From the NCBI GenBank assembly GCA_026315105.1, contig CM048745.1:280503247-280567246 (forward strand): 64,000 nucleotides of DNA, in the 5' to 3' direction. Numbering within the stretch: position 1 is the first letter of the stretch; every line of letters begins with the position of its first letter. This document shows, piece by piece, positions 11,042 to 22,654 of the stretch. Source of the DNA: Locusta migratoria (taxonomy: Eukaryota > Arthropoda > Insecta > Orthoptera > Acrididae). The notes beneath the pieces were generated by a model. The model saw only the letters and a program-made list of their open reading frames with translations, was not told where the DNA came from and did no database searches. Both the position numbers and the translations under genes were made by a program.

Positions 11042-12317
11042 CCCGAAACATCTCTGAAATGTGCGTAACTAGAAACATGCGGTCTCTCAGACCACCTAAT
11101 GTTATTATGTCACCGACCTCCACATTAGTTCACAGAAATTAAGTAAAGAGTCAGTTAATTCATATTCTAAGTAAATTTAATACTTTCTAGTCCATATTAA
11201 CTCTTTGTTGTTTACATTATATAAAATAAACATGAAATATCAAAAGTAAGTGTGATCTGACTTTTTTTTCTTTCCTCCCTGGTAGTCACATCGTCAAATC
11301 TCAGGCTGCTTAGAAGTATTTCAAAGCGCTTTGCCGACATTGTCACCACAAATATAGGACGTCCGGTCAGGTCTTTTTCGAAAAGAGAAAACAAATCTTC
11401 ATGAGACGATTTGAATACTGATGTCATCATTAGAAGACCTACGAAAGCTTTGCTCTCAGTGTTGTCAGTATTCCTGTAATTGGATGGATTAGTTGTTGTC
11501 TGCAGCTTGGCCCTTATAGTATTCAGTTTCACGTTTGTATGTAAAACTATTTCATCTATCATGTCATCATCAAATAAATTCTTCCATATTTGATATTTAA
11601 TAGGACTTTGTCCCAAACTTCGACTTTTGGCTTTTAGTCCAGGCATTCCTCCTTTCAGAATGTTGTGCACGGGTGTTCTTCTTGTCCTAATTTATTTTTA
11701 CCATAAAAGAACTGTTTCCTGTGAGGTATTATCTGTACTACAGACCACTCCAGGTTCTTCTTCCAATAAAACATTTTCTTCACTAGTATCTCTCTCTGTT
11801 TCATGGTGGCCATCAACTATCACGAAATCTGGATCATCATCAGCATCATCAAATGTGTCATCATCGTTCACATTTCCCTCTTCATCTAAATCCCGTAATT
11901 GCGCTCGCACCCAAGCTTCCAAATCTGGATTAGCTGCAGATATGTTACTCTTCTTAGAAAGTCGATCCATATTATACCTGAAATATAACATATATTCACG
12001 CATAGAAGAAAATGCTACAAAATAACAATCACTGAAATCAGACTATGTCATAATTAGAAACATGCGGTCTATTGGACCCACCAAATTCTTGCTCGTAATA
12101 CGAAACATGCGGTATCTCAGGCACACAACTTGGTGCACTCCTCTAAACAATACTCTGTATCTCTTCAGTGACGAAGCAAAACTGATTGTTGACTGTTGCT
12201 TTACACGCGGCAAGTATTGCGACGAAGGTACTGGGAAGGGGGAGCCGCGCTTTTTTACAGTGCTGCCACACTCGACCTTTAAAATAAACGAGGGGTCTGA
12301 GAGACCGATGTTTCGGG
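11042..12317 (-). mobile_element. piggyBac derivative 1, TTAA-flanked
   Basis: TTAA at 11038-11041 and 12318-12321 flanks inverted ends beginning CCCGAAACAT. Next to the ends is the near-palindrome GGTCTCTCAGACC, repeated subterminally within AAACATGCGGTCT motifs (about 11073, 12057 and 12108). Length 1276 bp, about half a typical autonomous piggyBac. The element keeps both termini and the N-terminal half of a transposase, so it is an internal-deletion derivative. Confidence 0.85.
11212..12003 (-). pseudogene. piggyBac transposase, N-terminal half
   Basis: The minus-strand ORFs 12003-11698 and 11670-11212 make up the N-terminal half of a piggyBac transposase: an acidic stretch (NDDDTFDDADDDPDF), then the DDE_Tnp_1_7 N-terminal signatures PIKYQIWKNLFDD, IDEIVLHTN, FVGLLMM and TGRPIFVVTMSAKRFEILL, and LRFDD. 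Frame changes and stops near 11680-11700 separate the two ORFs. The catalytic Asp-rich core is absent, because the sequence runs from LRFDDVTTREERKKS straight into the left terminus. Confidence 0.85.
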
Positions 12318-12321
12318 TTAA

Positions 12322-12463
12322 GGGATACAGTATAAATACATTTACTATACAGTACTTTTTATTAGCAAATATAAGTGTACGTTCGAATATCCGAATAAAC
12401 CGGTTTTCCGAATATCCATGTCCCCAAATTACTTCCGATAATAGACGTTATACTGTATAAAAT
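12322..12463. mobile_element. Possible pogo/Tigger-like terminal fragment
   Basis: The stretch ends in CCGATAATAGACGTTATACTG followed by TA, and a shorter inverse (TACAGTATAA) occurs at 12325. Pogo-group ends often have CAG...TATC/GATA words and TA duplications. With one end clear and no transposase, this is tentative. Confidence 0.35.
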
Positions 12464-13389
12464 ATTTTGTTGAATGAAGGAATTTCGACTTTTAATTTCT
12501 CATGCCGAAATTGTCCCCAACATGGACAGTACGACAATTATGTAAGCAAATTGTAACAAAATAGGCTTTATTTGAATGTGAGGTTACGGAAGTATTTACC
12601 GCAGTTTTAGTCTTCTGTAGCAGCCAAAAGGTCGTTCAGCAAATTAAAAATTATCAAAACGCACCTGAGGTACAGTATGGCTCAAGCTTGACTCGGACAT
12701 CTGTCACTCATAACAATCGAAAACAAGGCGGCATCAACTCAACATTTAACAGACCTTATTGATGATTTTGCAAAAACCAAAGCCAGGAAAACATTGTAAA
12801 ATAATGGTTAAAATAAAATTGACTACTTTTTAACTGTGTGCCCATATTATTACTATAATATACTGCAGTCATGAAAGCGCTTACCGATAATTACCGATCA
12901 GAAATCATATATTTGCCAACATCTGCAGTCTAAGAGTTCGAAGCATTGTATTACTCCAGTAGGTAATCTTTCATTCTGACTTAGGTGCGTGAGGAAACAT
13001 GAACGAAATCCCCACGACTTGAAAAACGCCACACATTAAATTCGTGATACACAGTGAGACGCGAAAACTAATTATGAATCTTTTTCAAGGACTAATAGTA
13101 TTCGTGTTACAAGAAATAGAAAAATTCCCAACTTTTAGAAAACAATTTTTTAACACATTGACTGCCACGTGAGTTAAATATAAGTCACAGGAAGTCTTCT
13201 CTTCGGGCCACGTGAAGTAAATACGACTCACGGACATTTTTCCATTTAAAGCTCCATGGTGAAGTTGTAACACACAGTAGCGTGCTGTGACTTGGTGTTA
13301 CAGTACGTTATGGCACGAGTAACAAATCATCTTCCAGTTTTCAAGAGCTCAAGAGTAGTTATTGACACTTGAAATCGTGAAATATAAAT

Positions 13390-14569
13390 GTACGGAAAGG
13401 TGGTAGAAGCCGACCTCGGGGATGATCAGTTTGGGTTCAGGAGAAATGTAGGAACACGGGAGGCAATACTCACTTTACGGCTTATCCTAGAAGATAGATT
13501 AAGAAAAGACAAACCTACATATCTAGCTTTTGTAGATTTGGAGAAGGCTTTTGACCATGTTGATTGGAATAAACTCTTTCAAGTTCTGAAGCAAGCAGGA
13601 GTAAAATATAGGAAGCGTAAGGTTGTTTACAACCTGTACAAAAACCAGACAGCGGTTGTCAGAGTTGAAGGGCATGAAAGGGTTTGCAGTGGTTGGGAAG
13701 GGAATAAGACAGAATTGTAGCCTTTCTCCAATGTTATTCAATTTGTACAATGAGCAAGCTATAAAGGAAAGCAATGAGAAATTTGGAGAAGGAATTAAAG
13801 TTCAGGGTGAAGAAATAAAAACCTTGCGTTTTGCTGATGGCATTGTAATTCTGTCAGAGACAGCATAGGACCTGGAAGAGCAGTTGAACGGAATGGACAG
13901 TGTGCTGAAAGGTGCATATAAGATGAACATTAACAAGAGCAAAACTAGGGTAATGGAGTGCAGTCTAAGAAAATCAGGTGATGCTGAAGGAATTAGATTA
14001 GCTAACGAAACAATAAAGGAGGTAGATGAGTTTTGTTACTTGGACAGTAAAATAGTAAATGATAGTCGCAGTATAAGGATATAAAATGCAGAATGGCAAT
14101 GGGTAGAAAAGCGTTCTTGAAAAAGAGAAATTTTTTAACATCAAATATTGATTTAAGCCTAAGGAAATCCTTTCTGAAGGCATGAGACATGGACGATAAA
14201 CAGTGCGGACAGGAAGAGGATTGAGGCTTTTGAAATGTGGTGCTACAGAAGAATGCTGAAGATTAGGTGGGTGGATCGCATAACTAATGAAGAGGTACTG
14301 AACAGAGTGGGGGAGAAAAGGAACTTCCGGCACACCTTGACTAAAAGGTAGGACACATTCTCAGACATCAAGGAATTGTGAATTTAGCATTGGGGGGAAG
14401 TGTGTGGAGTAAAAACCGCAGAGTAAGACCAAGAGATCAGTACAGTAAGCAGATACAGACAGATGTAGGTAGCCGTTCTTATGAGGAGTTGAAGAGGCTT
14501 GCTCAGGTTAAGGTATTGTGGAGAGCTGCATCAAACCAGTCTCCGGACTGAAGACCACAACAACAACAT
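13390..14569 (+). mobile_element. LINE-R (RTE/BovB-like), 5'-truncated copy 1
   Basis: The reverse-transcriptase region reads FGFRRNVGTREAILTLR, AFVDLEKAFDHVDW and a polymerase motif C remnant (LRFADGIVIL), then the C-terminal EAFEMWCYRRMLKIRWVDR segment typical of RTE/BovB-type LINEs, and the family 3' end with AGTCTCCGGACTGAAGACC and (CAA)n. Compared with the copy at 30768-32612 it has internal deletions near 14180 (about 32 bp) and 14350 (about 17 bp), plus frameshifts near 13700 and stops near 13868 and 14084. It is inserted in a piggyBac derivative. Confidence 0.87.
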
Positions 14570-14699
14570 ATAAGTCACATGGCCCAGTCATAGTGGAGTT
14601 TCCTTGTTTTTATAATTTATTATTTGGTGTTACATGATACTTATACAGTAGATTATATATCACATACAGTTTGAATTACAACAAAAATGAAACAGACTG

Positions 14700-15362
14700 A
14701 AAAATTGGGTAATTCCACTTTGTGTCTCTAACACCTACATGCACTGTGCTTTATGCAGAAACACTCTTCGCAAAAATATGATTCACAATTTCTTGCATTT
14801 CCATGTAGTTTGTTTACATTTCTTGACAGCTTGCTCTCGTCCAAATTCATTCTTCAGTTTTTCGTAGCATTCGTACACCTATGACTTGCTGCTCCCATGT
14901 TCACAAGAGCACAATCTGCAGGCAATTCGGTGTCTACGGTGAGAGATTTCTCAGGGGCATCGGCATCTTCTGTATGGAGTAGTCTCAAAGTCACTTCCTC
15001 TTTGAATTCTGTGATTGACATGATCTTGTTGATGTATCGGTAAGTCACAAGAGCATTTATCAGTGCTGACCCTGTCAACAGTTCAATTCAAGCTTCCTGT
15101 ACCATTCTACACCCCGCCTTAGACAATATAGGAGTTCATTTGGTCAGAGAGATCTATAAATGACTGATTAAAGTCTGTTATCATTCCTGGTTTTTTCTTT
15201 GCGCCCCTCTTGGTTCGAACTTTAGCTTCTTCCTCTACAGGAACAGTACTCAGCATCAACACATTCCTCTAATTTTCCATTTCAGTAGTATCTTCATCTT
15301 CTTCACTTATGTCCATTACTTCATCTTAAAACTTCTGCACATGCCTTTGTTCATCTACATAA
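14700..15362 (-). pseudogene. piggyBac transposase remnant (N-terminal piece joined to C-terminal part)
   Basis: Read on the minus strand, an acidic N-terminal piece (ISEEDEDTTEME) is followed directly by the C-terminal catalytic-domain part with DLSDQMNSY, RGVEWYRKL, ELLTGSALINALVTYRY and SITEFKEEV, and then a Cys-rich tail (14720-14870). These are the C-terminal signatures of piggyBac transposases. The central domain is missing and there are several stops, so the gene is dead. The only long ORF is 14854-15078. Confidence 0.72.
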
Positions 15363-15383
15363 CTTCCACGAGACACTTTCTCC

Positions 15384-15589
15384 GGCCGGCCGCGGTGGCC
15401 GAGGGGACTAAGGCGCTCCAATATCGGTCTGCACGGCCACTACGGTCGGGGGTTCGAATGCACCCTCGGGCATGGATATTTGTGCTGTCCTAGTTCGTAA
15501 GTAGTTCATAAGTAGTCTGTAAGTTTAGGGACTGATGACCCCGTAGTTAAGTCCCATAGACTATACAAACATTTGAACATTTTGAATAA
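15384..15589 (+). mobile_element. SINE-A, complete
   Basis: tRNA-like head from GGCCGGCCGCGG, B-box GGTTCGAATGCACC, shared tail, ending CATTTGAACATTTT. The short duplication TTTCTCC lies at 15377-15383 and 15590-15596. Inserted in the piggyBac derivative 13154-15946. Confidence 0.9.
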
Positions 15590-16512
15590 TTTCTCCTGCT
15601 ACAATATCACTGTGTTACGGAGCAAACAACACTGATTAAAGACTGTAGTAACAATGCAGAAAAACAATAATGGAATTGTACGCAAGTAATGTTGTGGAAT
15701 GGAAGACTTACAAGAGTACTGACCCAAAATTATTAGCGACATAGCAAATGACACACCTGGCACTTTACTCTGGCACCATGTGAGTCATATGTAACTCACA
15801 CAGAAAACATAAACTAAGGTACTAAATTGCAATATTTTCATCTTATTTGTACTTAAATTGCTTACTTCAAGCAAACCAGAATACGGAAAAAAAGTAAATG
15901 GTGCCCAGGGGACGGTAACCCAAGTATACCACTGGCAGGCAATATGTTAATATAGTTATTGTTAAACAGAACGGACTAAGACAAAATATTAAATGTATGC
16001 AGCATATTTAAGTACAGTAGAACATTATTGGGCATATGATTTGTTGTGGGGATGTGACAGGTGACAGCAAGAAGCGATGAGGGAGGGGGGGGGGGTTAGG
16101 AGGGCGGGAAAGGGCAGACCGCTGGAATGGTCAGGCATTGCCGTTCTTGTGCGCCTGCAAAACGAATAGCGAGCCCCCACTCTGTCTACCCCATTACGTC
16201 GCAAACGGAAATTACAAGGTGTTTTACAAAGTTATACCGACCATTCCACAGTGCATCTCATAAATCACAGATGACGTAGTGCGCAGATCGACCTGGAGAG
16301 TGCGCATTTTCCACAAAATACGTTGCGCCAGGAAACAGGCATGTGTGTTTTCCACAAATGCGTTAATACTGAAAGGAATACCGAACAGAATGTACATACC
16401 TTTCTACTCACTACCTTGCAATAGAAGGCGGGACATGGATTCGGCATTCTGAGGCTTTTTTCTGGGAACGGCGCCCTTCCCATACTATGAGAACTATTCA
16501 CTCTTCGATTTA

Positions 16513-16700
16513 ATGTTCAAATGTTTGTTAAGCTTATGGGACTTAACTACGGGGTCATCGGTCCCTAAACCTACAAACTACTTATCAACTATCTTATACT
16601 AAGGACGGCACAAATATCCATGCCCGAGGGGGTATTCGAACACCCGACCGTAGTTGCCGTGCAGACCGTGACTGGCGCGCCTCAGTCCCCTCGGCCACCG
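16513..16700 (-). mobile_element. SINE-A, reverse, perfect TSD
   Basis: Complete tail and B-box, with the head shortened at CGGTGGCCGAGG. Perfect 12-bp duplication CTCTTCGATTTA at 16501-16512 and 16701-16712. It sits in hAT DNA. Confidence 0.93.
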
Positions 16701-17599
16701 CTCTTCGATTTACGTTCATACTAACAGTATACTCTCCGCCGCATTCTCCTCAATTCTTCTATGTAAAAAACAAACAACTTCACTGTGTTTTAAAGTAATG
16801 GTGATAATTCAGCACATCACGCAATCTTTTAAGGCACGTTTCTTCCCGCACACTATTTGTTTATTCTGCCACTTAAAAGTTTAATTACATTCACGGATCA
16901 GAAGTTTCATGTAATAATTACTTTGTCTCAATAGTGGATTTTGCATCAAGACGCTGCCCTCCACCCTACTGTCATGATAATAAGCAAAGATATCGACTTA
17001 GTTATTTTACTTACTACTTTTTCCTGGCCAGACACTAACATATACAAAAAGCCTGGTAGGGGCACGGCTCAATCCAAAGTGTTTCATCAAACAAAATCCG
17101 GCAATTTACTTTTGATGAAAACCTCCTACACGAATGTGTCCCTATTTTACTTCTTTGACTGGGCTATCAATGAAATGAGCTAACAGCGGAGTAGTTTAGC
17201 GAGAGAGAGTTGTCGGCACTGACAAAAGTCCGGTCGCTGCCACCGCTGACCAAAAATATCCCATGGGGCATTTTCAACTGTATGTTCTACCCAGGTCCAA
17301 CTTTATCTCTATCCCTCTGCAAAATTTCATCCAATTCACCTAGTAATTTTTGCGTGAAAGCATAACAAACAAACAAACTTTCACACTTATATTAGAGAGT
17401 ACGATTAAATATTATCTGCTGCGTGACATATAATAATTTACTTAGTAGTATTTAGGTTTGCCTTATTATGTTTTCCAGTGGGCGGTAAGGAGCTGATGAT
17501 GAAGTAGTTTTGCATCTGTACAGTATTAGTGTAAAGAGGGCCCCAAAGTCGTTTTTGCCCAGGGGCCCTTGGTGACATAGCTACGACACTGCATTTGAA

Positions 17600-18034
17600 T
17601 ATGAAATGTATACCTTCCCATAGCAGGTATCTTACATCACCCCTTTCTCCCTATCAAGAATTGATAGGATTTTGTCTGTTTGTTAAACAACCTAGAGAGA
17701 CACTGTAAAGAAACCTTAACGTTTCTGAGTAGAAAAGCGACGTCTTTCTGCAGAAGGGCAGGTTTTCTGGTGTTTCCTAGCCATTTTTTAATGTTTAATA
17801 CAAAATGAAATTATTCAGGAGAAGCCTGTTGCTTACAAGATAACTGTAAATAAACTGTCCTTTAATGCACAATCCCGTACATTGTCATGACCTTAGAAAA
17901 CTTCAGAAAGACATTGCGGATTAACTTGTGAAGTTATTACCTCTTTTGATAGTATTACATACATTTCCTAATGTAAAAAGTAAGTTAAATACAAACGATA
18001 CTATTGGCAGCCATCCAATACCGTATTCAGAAAT
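17600..18034. other. No gene seen
   Basis: Sequence downstream of the hAT target duplication with no recognisable coding or repeat structure. Confidence 0.5.
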
Positions 18035-18128
18035 GTAGCTTGCCGGCCGCTTGGAGCGCTACTGTCGCAGTGTCTAACAAAAATCTGCGGGGGTGTCGTC
18101 ACTGTATACGTTAGACTGTGGTTGTGCC

Positions 18129-18177
<49 letters not shown>

Positions 18178-18215
18178 ATTAAAAATTCTTAGAACGTTAT
18201 AATTTCAGTTATTAT
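18035..18215 (+). repeat. Dispersed repeat, copy with poly(T) tract
   Basis: CGGCCGCTTGGAGCGCTA near 18046 and AAATTCTTAGAAC(G/A)TTATAATTT near 18183 both recur, in the same order, at 19346-19475. In this copy the two blocks are separated by a 46-bp run of T (18130-18175). Nature of the repeat unknown. Confidence 0.65.
18130..18175. repeat. Poly(T) tract, 46 bp
   Basis: Uninterrupted T run inside the dispersed repeat at 18035-18215. Either a retro-insertion A-tail on the minus strand or a homopolymer expansion. Confidence 0.9.
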
Positions 18216-18239
18216 ACGTTAGACTCTGGTTGTACCAGA

Positions 18240-19345
18240 GTCTAACATAAGGGTCACCAAACTCCCAGTGAATTTCTGCAACTTCGCTACTGCAGCGCTG
18301 CCAAGCGGCTGGGTCGTATAAACACGCCGCGAAACCATTGAGTAATGAATATGCGTTGCAAATGAAGCAGCACATTCAAAATACCTTCGTATTTACGAGC
18401 TTTTGTGGCACTATAATTGTAGAGACTAATAATTCTGAAACCTCTCATTTGCAAAGGATGCTCAGAAGTAAGAGAATAATGTTACGAATAACAAGTCTTC
18501 ATTACGATGGTTAGTTATACTTTCGGGCATAGAAGTAAATCTTTAAAAATTCGCTCATGTCCACATTTCTGCTCGTAATCGGAATCGCAAATACTAAACC
18601 ATTAGTTCATAATACTAATGCTGAAAAAAGTAATGTCTAAATGCTTTCATTAGCAGTTAATGAACTATTTCAGTAGAGCCTCCTTAGTTTCGTACCACAG
18701 TTCCACAAAAATTGTAGACCTATATTCAACTATTTTGCCGGTTACCTACTAGTTTGATTAAATGAATGTGTAGCTGCAAAAAATGTCCATATATAAACTG
18801 TTAATATTAGCACTTCACATTCTTGAAGATATTCAGTTTGATACTTACCAAGTAGCTAAAAAAATTATGAAAGGTACACGAAAGGCACAGAAGCAAGGAT
18901 AAGATGAAAAGAGCGTTTATAAAGCGATGTAGGATCTATTCAACTATAATGTAAAAATCTTATGTAGTTTTTAAAATATTACAATCTCTGAAATCTGCTA
19001 TAAAACAAAACTCATGCAATCTGACAGTACGAACTGAGCATGTCAACATAATTATGATCAGTCCTTTTATACTTCAGATCATCAGGTTGCAATTCCTTTC
19101 TGCTTTCAAAAAGTTTTTGGACGATATGCTTACGACTCAGCTATGTATTGTAAACTGCATAAATTACATTGCACTGAGAATTTTTTTTATAGATTTTCAT
19201 TAACAGAACCAGTGGTATTACTTTAATGATGTTCTAATATTTGTATAAGAAGGTTCACAGCAACGTTCAATGACTACGAAATATGAAAGTAACTGCCATA
19301 AAAACGGCAACTTGTCAGTTTGTATCACACGATTCCTCTGTTACT
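18240..19345. other. No gene seen (AT-rich)
   Basis: About 1.1 kb of AT-rich sequence without ORFs or assignable repeats. Confidence 0.5.
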
Positions 19346-19475
19346 CCCTATCGGCCGCTTGGAGCGCTAGTATCGCTTCAGAAGCATTTTTCCCCTACAG
19401 AGTTTCGCTACTGTCTGTGATCGTACCGTATTTTGTTGAATATAAATTCTTAGAACATTATAATTTAGTCACCTA
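19346..19475 (+). repeat. Dispersed repeat, second copy without poly(T)
   Basis: Matches 18035-18215 at CGGCCGCTTGGAGCGCTA and AAATTCTTAGAACATTATAATTT. Here the two blocks are joined by about 60 bp of unique sequence instead of a T run. Confidence 0.65.
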
Positions 19476-19785
19476 ATACATTAGTTATTGAAACGACGTA
19501 TTGATGTTTCCCAAAACTCCGTAGATAACTATATATTACTGATTTGTGGACGCGAATTTATTAATAACCGAAGTTCTATCCGGGCAGTCATTTATTTACA
19601 TTATCACAATACGCTACGTCTTCTTACCTTTAATATTTAAGGAGTTTATACCCTTACACGACTGCGAGAAATAGCGTCTGAGATTATTCCTTACCATTTT
19701 TACAATTAGATTTGATTCATTTCAAACCCTTCAGTTGACAAGAAGGTTGACAGTCGTAACTGAAAAGGGCTATTGATATATTATT

Positions 19786-19979
19786 GCCGGCCGCGGTGGC
19801 CGAGATGACTGAGGCGCTCCAGTCACGGTCTGCACGGCCACTACGGTCGGGTTCGAATCCCCTCTCGGGCATGGATATTTGTGCCGTCTTTAGTATAAGG
19901 TAGTTCATAAGTAGTTTGTAAGTTTAGGGACTGATGACCCCGTAGTTAAGTCCCATCAGCTTTACAAACATTTGAACAT
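19786..19979 (+). mobile_element. SINE-A, complete, perfect TSD
   Basis: Head, B-box (GGTTCGAATCC), shared tail and CATTTGAACATT end present. Perfect 13-bp duplication TTGATATATTATT at 19773-19785 and 19980-19992. Confidence 0.95.
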
Positions 19980-20221
19980 TTGATATATTATTTTGATCTG
20001 TGTATCTATGAGGAAACACTGAAAAATCTATCCACGAGACTAGCGCTGTAAACATAAGTGATAATTTTAAACTAATTACAGAAATTACGATAGCCTTTTT
20101 AAAGTAACAACCAATTTGTAACAGAGTAAGAGATACTTTATTTACGAATGTAAATTGCATTCACGAACTAAAATATGTATATTTTGTAATTTGTCAACGT
20201 TGTTACCATGAGCATTTAAAA

Positions 20222-20417
20222 ACTGTTCAAATGTTTGTATAGCTTATAGGACTTAACTACGGGGTTATCAGTCCCTAAACTTACAAACTACTAAGAAACT
20301 AGCTAATACTAAGGACGGCACAAATATCCATTCCCGAGGGGGATTCGAACCCCCGACCGTAGTGGCCGTGCAGACCGTGACTGGAGCGCCTCAGTCCCCT
20401 CGGCCACCGCGGCCGGC
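20222..20417 (-). mobile_element. SINE-A, reverse, perfect TSD
   Basis: Complete copy with head GCCGGCCGCGGTGGCCGAGG. The 14-bp duplication ATGAGCATTTAAAA lies at 20208-20221 and 20418-20431. Confidence 0.95.
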
Positions 20418-20431
20418 ATGAGCATTTAAAA

Positions 20432-21254
20432 TATTTGTCAAGCAATAGGTAGCACCATCTTCTGGAATTCTGCTGCCTGACCGTCACATTTGATTGAGGT
20501 GGAGTTTATCAGTACCTGTGTGAGAAAGAACTAATCTTGAAACCTGTGGATATTCCAGATCTTCAACAGCGAAGCACCTGTTCTGATACGAAAGACCTAC
20601 TGTGAAGAATGGAGTCTTGATACAAGAAGTTGACAATGGCGTATCTTGTCAAATGCAGACTGTATGTTTTTATACATCACAAGAAGTGTTGAACAAACTT
20701 GTTTTAAGGAAGAAAAGGGAACGAACTCGTAGTCCCAGTGAAATTGAAAATGGACACAAAAAATAAGCAAAAACAATAGCAATAAGCCATCATATATATA
20801 TAATCAGTGCTGCCAGAGCTATGAATGTAATTAATCTGTTACTGGAAAGTTTAAGGTGTTGAGAAGTAGATGCAATGGAATGAATTTCAAAGAGCAGGTA
20901 GAGCTCCTTTATGTTAGTATGAGAAGTGAACAAGATTCTCTTAAACATTTACAGAATAACCCTCCACACAGCTAACTGCCAGAATGGTTGAGTTGCATGA
21001 ACAAAATAAAAACAGAAACTTCTAATGATTAATATTGAGGCCCGCCTCGCAATGGTTTTCATTTTGAAAAGGCATTCAGTGTGGGGACTACAGATAAAAA
21101 AATGGCGTATTGTAATCTGATATCGTCCAAGTTTAGTATAGTGTAGTCAAGACATGGAAGGTGTGGAGTTACAAGTGTATAAACTAATTTAAAAATAATA
21201 AAATAATAAAATTTAATTTAGAAGATCATTATTAATGTCAGTTGAGTATAAACA
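20432..21254. other. No gene seen
   Basis: AT-rich spacer, no recognised structure. Confidence 0.5.
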
Positions 21255-21256
21255 TA

Positions 21257-22652
21257 CACTACTGGCCAATAAAATTGCTACACCAAAAAGAAATGCAAAT
21301 GATAAACGGGTATTCATTGGACAATTATACTAGAACTGACACACGATTACATTTTCTCGCAATTTGAGTGCATAGATCCTGAGAAATCAGTACCCAGAAC
21401 AACCCCCTCTGGCCGTAATAACGGCCTTGATACGGCCTGGGCATTGAGTCAAACAGAGCTTGAATGGCGTGTACAGGTACAAATGCCAATGAAGCTTCAA
21501 CACGATGCCACAGTTCATCAAGAGTAGTGACTGGCGTATTGTGACGAGTCAGTAGCTCGGCCACCATTGACCAGACGTTTTCAATTGGTGAGAGATCTGG
21601 AGAGTGTGCTGGCCAGGGCAGCAGTCGAATATTTTCTGTATCCGGAAAGAGCCGTACAGGACCTGCAACATGCCGTCGTGCATTATCCTGCTGAAATGTA
21701 GGGTTTCGCAGGGATCGAATGAAGGGTAGAGCCACGGGTCGTAACACATCTGAAATGTAACGACCACTGTTCAAAGTGCCGTCGATGCGAACCAGAGGTG
21801 ACTGAGACGTGTAACCAATTTCACCCCATATCATCACTCCTGGTGATACGGCAGTATGGCGAAGACGAATACACGCTTCCAATGTGCGTTCACCGTGATG
21901 CGACCATCGTGATGTTGTAAACAGAACCTGGATTCATTCGAAAAAAAAAAAAAAAATAACGTTTTGCCATTCGTGCACCCAGGTTCGTCGTTGCGTACAC
22001 AATCGCAGGCGCTCCAATCTGTGATGCAGCGTCAAGGGTAACCGCAGCCATGGTCTCTAAACTGATAGTCCATGCTGCTGCAAACGTCGTCGAACTGTTC
22101 GTGCAGATGGTGGTTGTCTTGCAAACGTCCCCATCTGTTGTCTCGGGATCGAGGCGTGGCTGCACTATCCGTTACAGCCATGCGGATAAGATGCCTGTCA
22201 TCTCGACTGCTAGTGATAAGACACAGTTGGGATCCAGCACGGAGTTCTGTATTGCCCTCCCAAACCCACCGATTCGATGTTCTGCTAACAGTCATTGGCT
22301 CGCGACCAACGCGAGCAGCAATGTCGCGATACGATAAACCGCAATCGCGATAGGCTACATTCCGACCTTTGTCAAAGTCGGAAACGTGATGGTACGCATT
22401 TCTCCACCCTACACGAGGCATGACAACAACGTTTCACCAGGCTACGCCGGTCAACTGCTGCTTGTGTATGATAAATCGGTTGGAAACTTTCCTCCTGACA
22501 GCACGTTGTAGGTGTCGTCACCGGCGCCAACCTTGTGTGAATGCTCTGAAAAGCTAATCATTCGCATATCACAGCATCTTCTTCCTGTCGGTTAAATTTC
22601 GCGTCTGTAGCACGTCATCTTCGTGGTGTAGCAATTTTAATGGCCAGGAGTG
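21257..22652 (-). mobile_element. Tc1-like transposon, full length, dead (copy 2)
   Basis: TA at 21255-21256 and 22653-22654; ends CACTACTGGCCAATAAAAT and its inverse. Same family and same length (1396 bp) as 2493-3888, in the opposite orientation. Confidence 0.9.
21325..22421 (-). pseudogene. Tc1-family (DD34E) transposase pseudogene
   Basis: Starts with an MPRVGWRNAYHHV N-terminus, then a helix-turn-helix (LSYRDIAARVGREPMTVSR), a long C-terminal ORF (21882-21325) with FQQDNARRHV and HSPDLSPIENVW, and an end near KCNRVSVLV. The middle has frameshifts near 22035-22165 and a 16-nt A run (21941-21956) within the first catalytic region, which throws the frame. It is the better preserved of the two family members and gives the true start. 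Confidence 0.88.
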
Positions 22653-22654
22653 TA

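Larger units (their letters stand above)
13154..15946 (-). mobile_element. piggyBac derivative 2, TTAA-flanked, with nested LINE and SINE
   Basis: TTAA at 13150-13153 and 15947-15950. The left end starts CACATTGACTGCCACGTGAG and the inverted right end CATATTGCCTGCCAGTGG. Subterminal repeats with GCCACGTGA and GAGTCATATG/ATAAGTCAC words recur near both ends (13160-13235, 14568, 15776). Without the LINE-R (13390-14569) and the SINE-A (15384-15589) the element is about 1.4 kb, so it is also an internal-deletion derivative. Confidence 0.75.
10634..17591. mobile_element. hAT-like element, 7 kb, inflated by nested insertions
   Basis: The left end begins CAGTGGCGTAGCTAT and the right end, inverted, begins CAGTGTCGTAGCTAT; both then run into GGGGCCC-rich subterminal DNA. 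The 8-bp target duplication CATTTGAA is perfect at 10626-10633 and 17592-17599, the hAT hallmark. Its own DNA is 10634-11037, 12322-13149 and 15951-17591, interrupted by a piggyBac, a pogo-like fragment, a second piggyBac holding a LINE and a SINE, and a further SINE. I found no hAT transposase, so it was probably non-autonomous when it inserted. Confidence 0.82.
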
